Shown here one piece after another: positions 7,025 to 13,071 of a stretch of DNA of 18,034 nucleotides (its first letter is position 1; every line of letters starts with the position of its first letter). The DNA comes from Spirochaetaceae bacterium. Lineage in GTDB: Bacteria > Spirochaetota > Spirochaetia > Treponematales > Breznakiellaceae. The stretch is from NCBI GenBank assembly GCA_031257995.1, contig JAIRNN010000346.1, forward strand, positions 1 to 18,034. The letters run 5' to 3'. The position numbers and the translations under genes were made by a program. The notes beneath the pieces were generated by a model that had not been told where the DNA came from, made no database searches, and was given only the letters and a program-made list of their open reading frames with translations.

Positions 7025-8055
7025 ATAAGGTGCTGTTTGTCGTTGTCGGTATGTTGACGGTTTGTTCTCTTTTTGCGGGAGGACAAAAAGCTAACACGTC
7101 CAAAGCCGATGTGCCCAAAGCGGCCACAGGCGAGGCCGCCGGGGTCGTTGAAGCGGTCGAGACGGTCGAGATAACGGTGTACGGCCTTAAAGGACCGTCG
7201 GGTATCGGGATGGTGAAGATGTTTGAAGACGGCATCGACGCGCCCGGCTACAAGGTAACGTTCCAGACGCTGGCCCAGGCCGACTTGATGGCCGCCCAGT
7301 TGATTTCAGGCGAGGCGAAGGTCGGTATCCTTCCGCCGAACGTTCCGGCGAAAATCGCCTCGACGGGGAAAAATCTTCAGATCGCGGCGGTTGTCGGGAC
7401 GGGGATGCTCTCCCTCTTGACCAGCGACCCTAAGGTTACGAAAATCGAAGAGCTGCGCGGCAAGCGCATCGCCGTCGCGGGACAGGGCGCGGTGCCGGAG
7501 TTTGTCTTTCGTAAGATACTCGCTTCTCACGGCCTCTCGCCGGACATCGACGTAACGCTGGATTTTTCTCTTGCCTACCCGGAAATCGCGCAGTCCCTCA
7601 TCGCGGGCCGTATCGAGACGGCGTTACTCCCCGAACCCTTTGCCACGATGGCGCGGAACGGACGGAGCGGGGACCCCTTGCGCGAGCCCGCCGACATTCA
7701 GGCCGAGTGGGTCAAGACGGGCGGCGAGGCGAACTACCCGATGACGGCCCTCGTGGTTGACGGAACGTTTGCCGCGAACAACCCGGCGTTTATGAAGGCC
7801 TTACTTGCCGCCTACCAGAGATCGCTCGAATGGGTGAGGGCAAACTCCGCCGAAGCGGGGACGCTTGCTGAAAAACATGAGTTGGGACTCCGCGCGCCGA
7901 TTGTCGCCGCGTCCATCCCGCGCAGCAACTTCGTGTATGCGAGCGCCTCCGAAGCCCGCCCGTCAATCGAGGCCCTGTTCCGCGTGTTCCTCGAATACGC
8001 GCCCGCCTCGATCGGCGGCAAACTGCCCGGCGCCGCCTTCTACTATGGGCAATAA
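7021..8055 (+). CDS. Exported SsuA/THI5-like ABC substrate-binding protein
   Basis: A 344-residue exported protein. The leader (MNKVLFVVVGMLTVCSLFAGGQK) has a hydrophobic core and ends LFA-GG. The usual lipobox Cys is a Gly at that spot, and the only Cys (C15) lies inside the core, so signal peptidase I processing is likelier than lipidation. The mature part has the NMT1/THI5-like fold motifs: AQADLMAAQLISGEAKVGIL, the LRGKRIAVAGQGAVPEF segment, SLIAGRIETALLPEPFA, and a C-terminal helical region. Relatives bind small organic molecules such as sulfonates, thiamine precursors or nitrate-like ligands; the ligand here is unknown. No permease or ATPase lies beside it: birA overlaps upstream and thrH follows 30 bases downstream. 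Confidence 0.85.
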   Translation: MNKVLFVVVGMLTVCSLFAGGQKANTSKADVPKAATGEAAGVVEAVETVEITVYGLKGPSGIGMVKMFEDGIDAPGYKVTFQTLAQADLMAAQLISGEAKVGILPPNVPAKIASTGKNLQIAAVVGTGMLSLLTSDPKVTKIEELRGKRIAVAGQGAVPEFVFRKILASHGLSPDIDVTLDFSLAYPEIAQSLIAGRIETALLPEPFATMARNGRSGDPLREPADIQAEWVKTGGEANYPMTALVVDGTFAANNPAFMKALLAAYQRSLEWVRANSAEAGTLAEKHELGLRAPIVAASIPRSNFVYASASEARPSIEALFRVFLEYAPASIGGKLPGAAFYYGQ

Positions 8056-8085
8056 CGGCGCAAAACGCGATAAAGGCGGCAGTCA

Positions 8086-8709
8086 GTGAAAATCGTTTGC
8101 CTGGACTTGGAAGGTGTCCTCGTCCCCGAAATCTGGATCGCCTTTTCCGAGGCGGCCGGGATTCCCGAACTGCGGCGCACAACCCGCGACGAGCCTGATT
8201 ACGACAAACTCATGTCGTTCCGGATCGCCATTCTCAAAGAACGCCGCTTCACCCTCGCCGACATCCAAAAGGTGATCGCCGGGATTGAACCTCTGCCCGG
8301 CGCGAAAGCCTTTACCGCATCCCTCCGCGAGGTCGCGCAGCTCATCATCCTCTCCGACACCTTCGAACAGTTTGCCTCCCCCCTCATGGCCAAACTCGAT
8401 TACCCGACTCTTTTCTGCAACACGCTCGAAACGGACGGCAGCGGCGCCATCACCGGCTACAAACTCCGCCAACAAAACGGCAAATTCCACGCCGTCCATG
8501 CCTTCAAGTCGATGGGGATGCGGGTCTTCGCCGCCGGAGACAGCTTCAACGACCTTGCCATGATCGAAGCCGCCGACGACGGCACCCTGTTCCGCGCCCC
8601 CCCGTCCATTCGCCAGACACACGGACACATCACCTCCACCGAAACCTACGCCGAACTCCGCGCCCGCATCGACGAGTTTCTCAGGTCTCTTCCCGCCAAT
8701 AAGATATAG
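8086..8709 (+). CDS. thrH: ThrH-type phosphoserine phosphatase / homoserine phosphotransferase
   Basis: A HAD-superfamily enzyme of 207 residues closely resembling the ThrH family, whose studied member removes phosphate from phosphoserine and can pass it to homoserine. Motif I is CLDLEGVLVPEIWIAF with nucleophile D7 and the ThrH-typical Glu at position 9 (most phosphatases have Asp). RTTRDEPDYDKLM is another ThrH hallmark. Motif II is IILSDTF (S90), K133 is a candidate for the conserved lysine, and motif III is AAGDSFND (D152, D156). It would serve serine or threonine synthesis in the cytoplasm. The start is GTG 8086, the only fitting start before motif I; the upstream AAAGGCGG is a weak ribosome-binding site. 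It is the last gene of the rplY run. Confidence 0.9.
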   Translation: MKIVCLDLEGVLVPEIWIAFSEAAGIPELRRTTRDEPDYDKLMSFRIAILKERRFTLADIQKVIAGIEPLPGAKAFTASLREVAQLIILSDTFEQFASPLMAKLDYPTLFCNTLETDGSGAITGYKLRQQNGKFHAVHAFKSMGMRVFAAGDSFNDLAMIEAADDGTLFRAPPSIRQTHGHITSTETYAELRARIDEFLRSLPANKI

Positions 8710-8726
8710 GGGGAAAGCTTCCCCCT
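8708..8726 (+). terminator. Hairpin at the thrH stop codon
   Basis: AGGGGGAA (8708-8715), loop AGC, and TTCCCCCT (8719-8726) form a perfect 8-bp stem starting within the thrH TAG. No T-run follows, so intrinsic termination is uncertain. A very similar hairpin upstream of fabF (11171-11188) suggests it may be a dispersed repeat instead. Confidence 0.4.
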
Positions 8727-8925
8727 CGCTACAGCCCGCTCTCCGGCCGAAGGGTCTGAGCCTACAGCGCGTCCACATCTCTCTCCGTTTAGTCTTCCGC
8801 TACCCTCTCTGTCTGTGGTTAACCGTGATTTCGGCAAAAAAAATTGCCCTTTTTCGCACTTTTTTCGTGCCGGATTAAAGCAGGACGGCCGCCAACCGCA
8901 TATATATAGTACGGAGGTATGCTAT
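8727..8925. other. Gene-free gap upstream of the RAYT-like gene
   Basis: The first part (to about 8810) is C- and T-rich and carries filler motifs (CCCCTCGCTACA, CTTCCGCTACC) also found in other gaps of this window. No ORF with a ribosome-binding site is seen. From about 8834 there is a small inverted repeat GGCAA…TTGCC followed by the conserved leader repeat annotated separately, then the GGAGG of the downstream gene. Confidence 0.5.
8847..8906 (+). repeat. Leader repeat upstream of the RAYT-like gene, copy 1
   Basis: Positions 8847-8869 are identical over 23 bases to 15498-15520 (CCC, T5, CGCAC, T6, CGTG). The next 35-40 bases also align with scattered changes (…AAGCAGGACGGCCGCCAACC here, …AAGCGATACGGCTGGCAACC there). 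The core contains a GCAC…GTGC stem with a T6C loop. It ends about 20 bases before the start codon, so it may hold the promoter or leader of that gene. Confidence 0.7.
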
Positions 8926-9432
8926 ATGCGTAAACCTAGAGAGTTGGCGGAAAACGTATGGTACGAGGTGCGGACGGCGGTTAATATCGAAGAGCCCTTG
9001 TTCCGGCTGCCGTGGGCGAAAGTTCTGCTCCACCGCGTACTCCGCGAGATTAAGAAGCGTTATCCCTTTGAGATGCGCGGGCTCAGGCTTGAGGGAGCGT
9101 GGCTCACGTTTTACATCAAGCCCGATGACGGCTTTATGCTGCCGCTGATAATGCAGTTGCTGAAACAAACGTTTTCCCTGCGGTTCAACATAATCGCGGG
9201 GCGGAAGGGGCACGTTTGGGGGGAGCGGTACGAGTCGGAGATTTTGGACGGGGAGCCACCGGAGGATGCGGAAGAGGCGGACTGGGCGGCGATAGACAAG
9301 TCGGCAAACACGCCGGTAGCGGGGGCGGCGGCCTACATCTTGAGTTGGGACAGCCTTAGGTCGCCCGGGATGACGATAACGGCCCGGTTTTCTGCCCACA
9401 ATACTGCCAAACCCGCGTCCCCGCCGGGCTGA
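8926..9432 (+). CDS. RAYT-like (REP-associated tyrosine transposase) relative, HUH motif not apparent
   Basis: A 168-residue protein. Residues 1-110 follow the layout of the IS200-like/RAYT family: an opening MRKPRELAENVWYEV, a helix ending LHRVLREIKKRYPFE, a strand ending TFYIKPDDG, then IMQLLKQTFSLRFN and the hallmark GRKGHVWGERYESEIL. Family members cut and join single-stranded DNA at repeated hairpins, using a His-hydrophobic-His pair just before the IKP strand. Here that position reads LEGAWLTFYIKP, with no histidine, so single-strand cleavage of the usual kind is doubtful. The tail (about 120-168, ending SPGMTITARFSA…ASPPG) is unlike standard RAYTs. ATG 8926 has GGAGG at 8913-8917; an upstream in-frame TTG at 8815 is rejected because it would translate the leader repeat. 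Confidence 0.65.
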   Translation: MRKPRELAENVWYEVRTAVNIEEPLFRLPWAKVLLHRVLREIKKRYPFEMRGLRLEGAWLTFYIKPDDGFMLPLIMQLLKQTFSLRFNIIAGRKGHVWGERYESEILDGEPPEDAEEADWAAIDKSANTPVAGAAAYILSWDSLRSPGMTITARFSAHNTAKPASPPG

Positions 9433-9543
9433 CCGCCCCGGATCACGGCCAAAAAGGGGTTACATACAGCCTCAATCACGTGGGCCAAAGATGGCCGCAG
9501 GGGAGATCTGCCCGCCCCGCAACATAAGGTTTGGAACAGGCTC
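9433..9543. mobile_element. Probable right-hand end of the element carrying the RAYT-like gene
   Basis: The plus strand ends with AAGGTTTGGAACAGGCTC at 9526-9543, whose reverse complement GAGCCTGTTCCAAACCTT matches the left end of the 12020-12458 insertion over its first 14 bases. Immediately beyond it, the opposite strand becomes the reading frame of an exported peptide, which this end truncates. The left end for this copy was not found, so the element's full extent is unproved; the leader repeat at 8847 suggests it begins near or before that point. Confidence 0.5.
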
Positions 9544-9648
9544 ATTTAATAATGCCGCCCCGTCCCCGCCGGTCTGTACGGCAAAGGGCACGAGGGCCGC
9601 CACGGTCAAAAACAGCGCAATACGCGCCGATACGGTGTGTTTTGTCAT
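9472..9648 (-). CDS. Small exported peptide, 3' end replaced by mobile-element sequence
   Basis: A 58-residue ORF with a strong ribosome-binding site (AAGGAGTAG, four bases before ATG 9648) and a good promoter candidate further upstream. Residues 1-25 form a classic signal peptide: MTKHTVSAR, a hydrophobic core IALFLTVAALVPFA, then a likely cleavage near VQ. The following GGDGAALLN is probably the start of the original mature protein. From codon 36 the reading frame runs into the element end GAGCCTGTTCC, so residues 36-58 (EPVPNLMLRGGQISP…) are encoded by inserted DNA. The original protein cannot be identified. The remnant may still be translated as a secreted chimeric peptide; an upstream in-frame start at 9804 has no support. 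Confidence 0.5.
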   Translation of the reverse strand: MTKHTVSARIALFLTVAALVPFAVQTGGDGAALLNEPVPNLMLRGGQISPAAIFGPRD

Positions 9649-9706
9649 AGCACTACTCCTTCCTGTTATGCGTGCCTCCGCGTTTGACACGGGGCATATC
9701 ACGTTT

Positions 9707-9734
9707 AGTTTACCCCCAATCCCCCAACCGTCAA
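9707..9734 (-). promoter_or_regulatory. Promoter candidate for the small exported-peptide gene
   Basis: On the minus strand, TTGACG (9729-9734) and TAAACT (9707-9712) are separated by 16 bases. They lie about 60 bases upstream of ATG 9648. The -35 box matches the sigma70 consensus in five of six positions and the -10 in four of six. Confidence 0.5.
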
Positions 9735-9853
9735 TACGTACGCTTCGCTTTCTAAACAGTCCCCATTCCCAACGAGTAGTGCCATATAATATGCTCCTGC
9801 CCAACGCAAAGCTCCCGCATTAAATAGTACTCCCGCCCCTCAAAGCCCTCACT

Positions 9854-11104
9854 CTAAATGGTACGCCTAAAAGCAACAACGCCGTTATGCCCGCCAAAGC
9901 CCATATTTGCCGACAACGCCACGTCAATCTTCCCGGTCTGGGCCTTATTCGGCACATAGTCGAGGTCGCATTCGGGGTCGGGATTCTCGTAGTTGATCGT
10001 CGGCGGAAAAAAGCCCTCGTTGATCGCCAGAATACACGCGATCGCCTCAAGCCCTCCGCCGCCCGCGATACAGTGCCCGATCATACTCTTGATACTGGAA
10101 ACCTTGAGCTTGCGGACATGTTCCCCAAACGCGATGTGCAACATTCGCGTCTCGGTCGCGTCGTTGATCCGCGTGGACGTACCATGCGCGTTGTAATACT
10201 GCACGTCCTCCGGCCTCAGCCCCGCATCTTGCAGACAGAGCCGCAACGCCCGCGCCCCCGACTCGCCCGACGGATCGGGACTCGTGAGATGGTAGGAATC
10301 CGCCGTCACCCCGTAACCCGCAAACTCGGCCAATATGTTCGCGCCGCGCTTTTTCGCGTGTTCCTCGCTTTCGAGAACCAGAATCCCCGCCCCCTCGCCG
10401 AGGACAAACCCGTCGCGTTCCGCGTCAAAAGGACGGCTCGCCCGATGCGGCTCCTTGTTGTACTTCGTCGAGAGCGTCTTCAACATAGAGAACCCCCCGA
10501 CCGCAAACGGCACCGTCGTCGCCTCCGTCCCCCCGGAAACCACCACCTCGGCTCGCCCGCAACGCACAAAATCGAGGGCCTGTCCCAGCGCGTCCGCCCC
10601 CGACGCGCATGCCGTCACCTGCGTCAACGCCGCCCCCTTGAGCCCGTAGAGCAGCGACACGTTCGCCGCCGCCTCGTTCGCAATCATCATCGGCACCGTA
10701 AGCGGCGGCATCCGGTCAGGCCCCTGATCAAACAACTTCTTGAACGACTCCGAGACAATCTCAAACCCGCCGATCCCGTTTCCCAGAATCACCGCCGCCC
10801 GTTCCGGGTCCGCCGCATACCGCCGGGTCCCATCAAGCAAACCCGCCTGTGAAAGCGCCTCCAACGCCGCCGCCGCCGCAAACTGCGAGAACCGCGCCAT
10901 CTTCCGCGCCTCCTTTTTATCTATATACGCCCCCGGATCGAACCCCTTCACCTCGGCAGCAATCGACACCTCGTAGCCGGACGCATCGAACGCCGTGATG
11001 TGATCCACCCCGCTCGCCCCCGTCCGCAGCCCCGCGCAAAACGCCGCCGCCGTGTTCCCAATCGGCGAAACCGCCCCGATCCCCGTAACCACAACCTTCC
11101 TCAT
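9854..11104 (-). CDS. fabF: 3-oxoacyl-[acyl-carrier-protein] synthase II
   Basis: A 416-residue condensing enzyme, the usual length for FabF, which extends acyl-ACP with malonyl-ACP in fatty-acid synthesis in the cytoplasm. The catalytic triad is visible: C166 in VTACASGADALG, H307 in YNAHGTSTRINDATE, and H344 in SSIKSMIGHCIAGGG (with K339). The protein opens with the canonical RKVVVTGIGAVSPIGNT and closes with the ALSANMGFGGHNGVVAF loop. ATG 11104 has GGGAG six bases upstream; a longer reading from 11164 would add a hydrophobic stretch that is not part of the family. It stands alone, without acpP, fabD or fabG, and no terminator hairpin is obvious after its stop. It could be a FabB/FabF-like paralogue, but the motifs favour FabF. 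Confidence 0.93.
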   Translation of the reverse strand: MRKVVVTGIGAVSPIGNTAAAFCAGLRTGASGVDHITAFDASGYEVSIAAEVKGFDPGAYIDKKEARKMARFSQFAAAAALEALSQAGLLDGTRRYAADPERAAVILGNGIGGFEIVSESFKKLFDQGPDRMPPLTVPMMIANEAAANVSLLYGLKGAALTQVTACASGADALGQALDFVRCGRAEVVVSGGTEATTVPFAVGGFSMLKTLSTKYNKEPHRASRPFDAERDGFVLGEGAGILVLESEEHAKKRGANILAEFAGYGVTADSYHLTSPDPSGESGARALRLCLQDAGLRPEDVQYYNAHGTSTRINDATETRMLHIAFGEHVRKLKVSSIKSMIGHCIAGGGGLEAIACILAINEGFFPPTINYENPDPECDLDYVPNKAQTGKIDVALSANMGFGGHNGVVAFRRTI

Positions 11105-11426
11105 AGCAACTCCCATACTCCTAAAAAGTAATAAGTAATAGGTAATACGTGGTAAGTATATCAATAAAAGAGGGGGAAGTCTCCCCCTACGGGGAAATTG
11201 AAAATGGAAAGCAGATAATGGAAAATTATGATGATAGAACGCGCCGTCCTCAAAATCAGATCATTACCCATCTTCAATTATCAATTATCCATTCCTCCGA
11301 AGGGGGGAAGCCCACGCAACGCCCCCATCCCGGCATAGGCTTGGTTTCCGTGTACGGTTCGGACAGCAAAGCGCATACAGCTTCGTTATATGCCGTAGAA
11401 AACATTTAAGATCAACTTTATAAAAA
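11105..11426. other. Gene-free gap between fabF and the methyltransferase pseudogene
   Basis: The stretch next to fabF is made of simple, AT-rich short repeats (TAATAAGTAATAGGTAATAC), followed by a hairpin (11171-11188) and more low-complexity AATTATCAATTATCC sequence. From about 11300 it becomes GC-richer. On the minus strand a short unsupported frame starts at 11411 (MFSTAYNEAVCALL), without a ribosome-binding site. The fabF promoter should lie in the first 100 bases but no clear boxes were found. Confidence 0.5.
11171..11188 (+). repeat. GGGGGA hairpin upstream of fabF
   Basis: AGGGGGA (11171-11177), loop AGTC, and TCCCCCT (11182-11188) form a perfect 7-bp stem. It closely resembles the 8-bp hairpin at the thrH stop (8708-8726), including the following C/T-rich TAC. 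The two probably belong to one dispersed hairpin family. It points the wrong way and has no T-run to be a fabF terminator. Confidence 0.45.
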
Positions 11427-12096
11427 TTATTTAAATTGCAAAACAACACATTTCATCATTTTGGTAATATCACAAATCATCATAAATATTCGCGTTGAAA
11501 ATTTCCATTTTTTGTCTCTCGGAATAGTATAAAAAACTGGTAAAACATCATCAACTTCAATCTTATTTGACCACTTCTTAATTTTATCAGGTTTGTTTAC
11601 GTAAAAATACATTTGAGCGCCTTTATTCCCCGATTTTCTCACACTGCGATTTGACGCTTTTACCATAGATTTTGATTCAGCATCAAATACAAGCTTTCCA
11701 TTTGGGAAGTGTTCGGCCATGGCACAAAAAAGAGATTTTACTTCATTCTCCTTAAAATAATAAAAAACGTCTGTCGCAATAAAGAGTATCCCATCTTCAG
11801 AATTAAATTTTATTTTAGAAAACCATGATAAATCAAAAACAGATAGGGGCAAACAACAGCTTCTCTCAGAATCTTGAATAAATTTTTTTCTAAACTCTAT
11901 CACCTCTGGTGAGTCAAGATTATACCAATGAATAGTGCCGTTGTCTATTCGTGAAAAGGTTGTATCAAGTCCAGTGCCGATGTTTACAATGCTTGCATTT
12001 GGATATTTTCTTTATTAGTGAGCCTGTTCCAAAACTCCAAGCAAATCTTAGAACAACCACATTTGCAGCGAACCTTCAAGAAAATTTAACCGCAAA

Positions 12097-12189
12097 GGCA
12101 CCCAACGCCGCGCCCGAAACAGGCACAACCGTAGGTTGTGCTGGGGGCGTTAGCGCGGTTATGCAGCATGGCGCGGCTCCAATAAAGGC
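12097..12189 (+). repeat. Dispersed element with internal hairpin, copy B
   Basis: Aligns with the minus strand of 5323-5406 over about 85 bases. Its hairpin is perfect: GCACAACC (12123-12130), loop GTA, GGTTGTGC (12134-12141). In copy A the same stem is kept with one mismatch despite divergence around it, which suggests the structure matters. The copy sits wholly inside the 12020-12458 insertion. Confidence 0.7.
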
Positions 12190-12360
12190 GGCGCTTGGAT
12201 ACCAGCTTCGGCACTGCGGTACTGAAGGCGCGGAAGGTCTTTACCGGCAGTCACGCCTTTTACCGCCAATTCGTCTGTTTTGTCAGCTTTCACAGAAAGC
12301 CGCCTTCAAGACTGCTTGTAAAGCCAACCGGCTGTCAAATCAGTGCGCCTCTATCCTTAT

Positions 12361-12392
12361 CCGCCTCAGCGGTTTACTAACCGCCTTCGCGG
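12361..12392 (+). repeat. Tandem CCGC/GCGG mini-hairpins
   Basis: CCGCCTCAGCGG (12361-12372) and CCGCCTTCGCGG (12381-12392) are two near-identical 12-base hairpins 8 bases apart. GCGGTT…AACCGC between them allows a competing fold. They lie near the right end of the insertion. Confidence 0.6.
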
Positions 12393-12745
12393 TTAATTCC
12401 TTACCTCTTTGTCAACTGACAGTAATACTCCAATACAAATGAGTTTTGAAACAGTCTCATAGTCTTTTATAATATCATCAAAAAAACGAGCACGGGCTAT
12501 ATAACAAATTCCGCCAAACTCACCAATAGATTTTTCTATTTTTGAAAAATCATAACCAAGTGAATCAACAATTTTTATCGCCTCTTTATCGTCAAGAATT
12601 TGAGGATTGTTTTTGCTTGCAAAAGATCGTCCCCAAAGAGGAATTAACATAGTATTTTGTACATTTTCCTGGTAAAAGCTCTCTTTTCCTGCTCCGTTAT
12701 CCATGGCTTTTTCTCTTTCAATACAAGTTTATTGTTTGCTGGGGC

Positions 12746-12774
12746 TAAATATTAGATTGTCGGATATTTGTCAA
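12746..12774 (-). promoter_or_regulatory. Promoter candidate of the split methyltransferase gene
   Basis: On the minus strand a perfect TTGACA (12769-12774) is followed after 17 bases by TATTTA (12746-12751), an AT-rich but imperfect -10. It lies about 40 bases before ATG 12704. The -35 box and spacing are good; the -10 is only a partial match. Confidence 0.5.
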
Positions 12775-12819
12775 GATGTTTTGAATATATTTTGCAAAAT
12801 ATTTTGTTTTCTGTGTCGT

Positions 12820-13000
12820 CTAACTCCCTTCGTTCCTCGCTGCATCAAGCGCCTCGGCCGCCTTCTGGAGGGTCTGTGTCAACTCAGTCCTCACCGCCTC
12901 GGGAACGCCCCGCGCCTCCGCCTTTGTGCCGAGCCCAGTTCCGTCCCATGTCCAATTGTCTTTCCTGCGCTTCGGGAAGCCAGTCATTGTTTCCTGCCAT
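12820..13000 (-). pseudogene. Frameshifted small helical protein (starts MAGNNDWLP)
   Basis: ATG 13000 has a strong ribosome-binding site (AAAGGAG, six bases upstream). Reading begins MAGNNDWLPEAQERQLDMGRNWA and then runs out of sense. A +1/-1 shift near 12910-12925 continues as LGTKAEARGVPEAVRTELTQ, then TLQKAAEALDAARNEGS, ending at TAG 12820-12822. Joined, this is a coherent, mostly helical protein of about 60 residues. From memory, such MAGNxDWLP proteins recur in gut treponemes and are usually longer, so both a frameshift and a small deletion are likely. The family's function is not known to me. The remnant lies divergent to the sensor kinase gene. Confidence 0.55.
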
Positions 13001-13071
13001 GATTACACTCCTTTCCTCATAATTTATTTTTATGACCAATCGGCATATTGTGACCCCCCTAACGACCCGTA

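Larger units (their letters stand above)
12020..12458. mobile_element. 439-bp inverted-repeat-bounded (MITE-like) insertion in the methyltransferase gene
   Basis: The left end GAGCCTGTTCCAAAACTC (12020-12037) is the inverted complement of the right end 12441-12458, which reads GAGACTGTTTCAAAACTC on the minus strand: 16 of 18 identical. The ends coincide with the break in the methyltransferase reading frame. Inside are no transposase and no convincing ORF, but there are a dispersed repeat (12097-12189), a perfect 8-bp hairpin (12123-12141), and tandem CCGC…GCGG hairpins (12361-12392). The element is GC-richer than the gene it interrupts. No clean target duplication could be read; ACTA-like bases flank both sides but not exactly. 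It looks non-autonomous. Confidence 0.75.
11427..12704 (-). pseudogene. LCM-type (COG3315-like) SAM-dependent methyltransferase, split by an insertion
   Basis: Two minus-strand pieces make up one protein of about 300 residues. Piece 1 (12704 down to about 12459) reads MDNGAGKESFYQENVQ… to ICYIARARFFDDIIKDY. Piece 2 (about 12011 down to 11427) resumes RKYPNASIVNIGTGLDTTFS, then WYNLDSPEVIEFRK, GILFIATDVFYYFKE and HFPNGKLVFDAESKS. The joined order matches leucine-carboxyl-methyltransferase-like enzymes: an RARFFDD helix, then a glycine-rich SAM loop (NIGTGLD) and the acidic LDSPEVIEFR. The substrate is unknown. Between the pieces lies a 439-base inverted-repeat-bounded insertion with stops in frame; two TAA codons directly precede piece 2. 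The gene is AT-rich compared with its neighbours, which suggests transfer. Its promoter still looks intact, so a short N-terminal fragment may be made. Confidence 0.8.

Noticed and set aside
8083..8778. 231-codon minus-strand ORF opposite thrH
   Set aside because: thrH motifs D7, S90 and GDSFND fix the coding strand; the opposite frame is glycine/glutamate-rich shadow.
9887..10852. 321-codon plus-strand ORF opposite fabF
   Set aside because: Arginine- and proline-rich shadow of a strongly GC-biased gene whose catalytic triad is on the other strand.
11300..11411. Group II intron or gene fragment with GTACGGTTCGGA-like sequence
   Set aside because: No domain V hairpin, no reverse transcriptase frame, and no ribosome-binding site for the short minus-strand frame.
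12097..12392. CRISPR-like array because of repeated hairpins
   Set aside because: No regularly spaced identical repeats with unique spacers; the repeats are single or in tandem pairs only.
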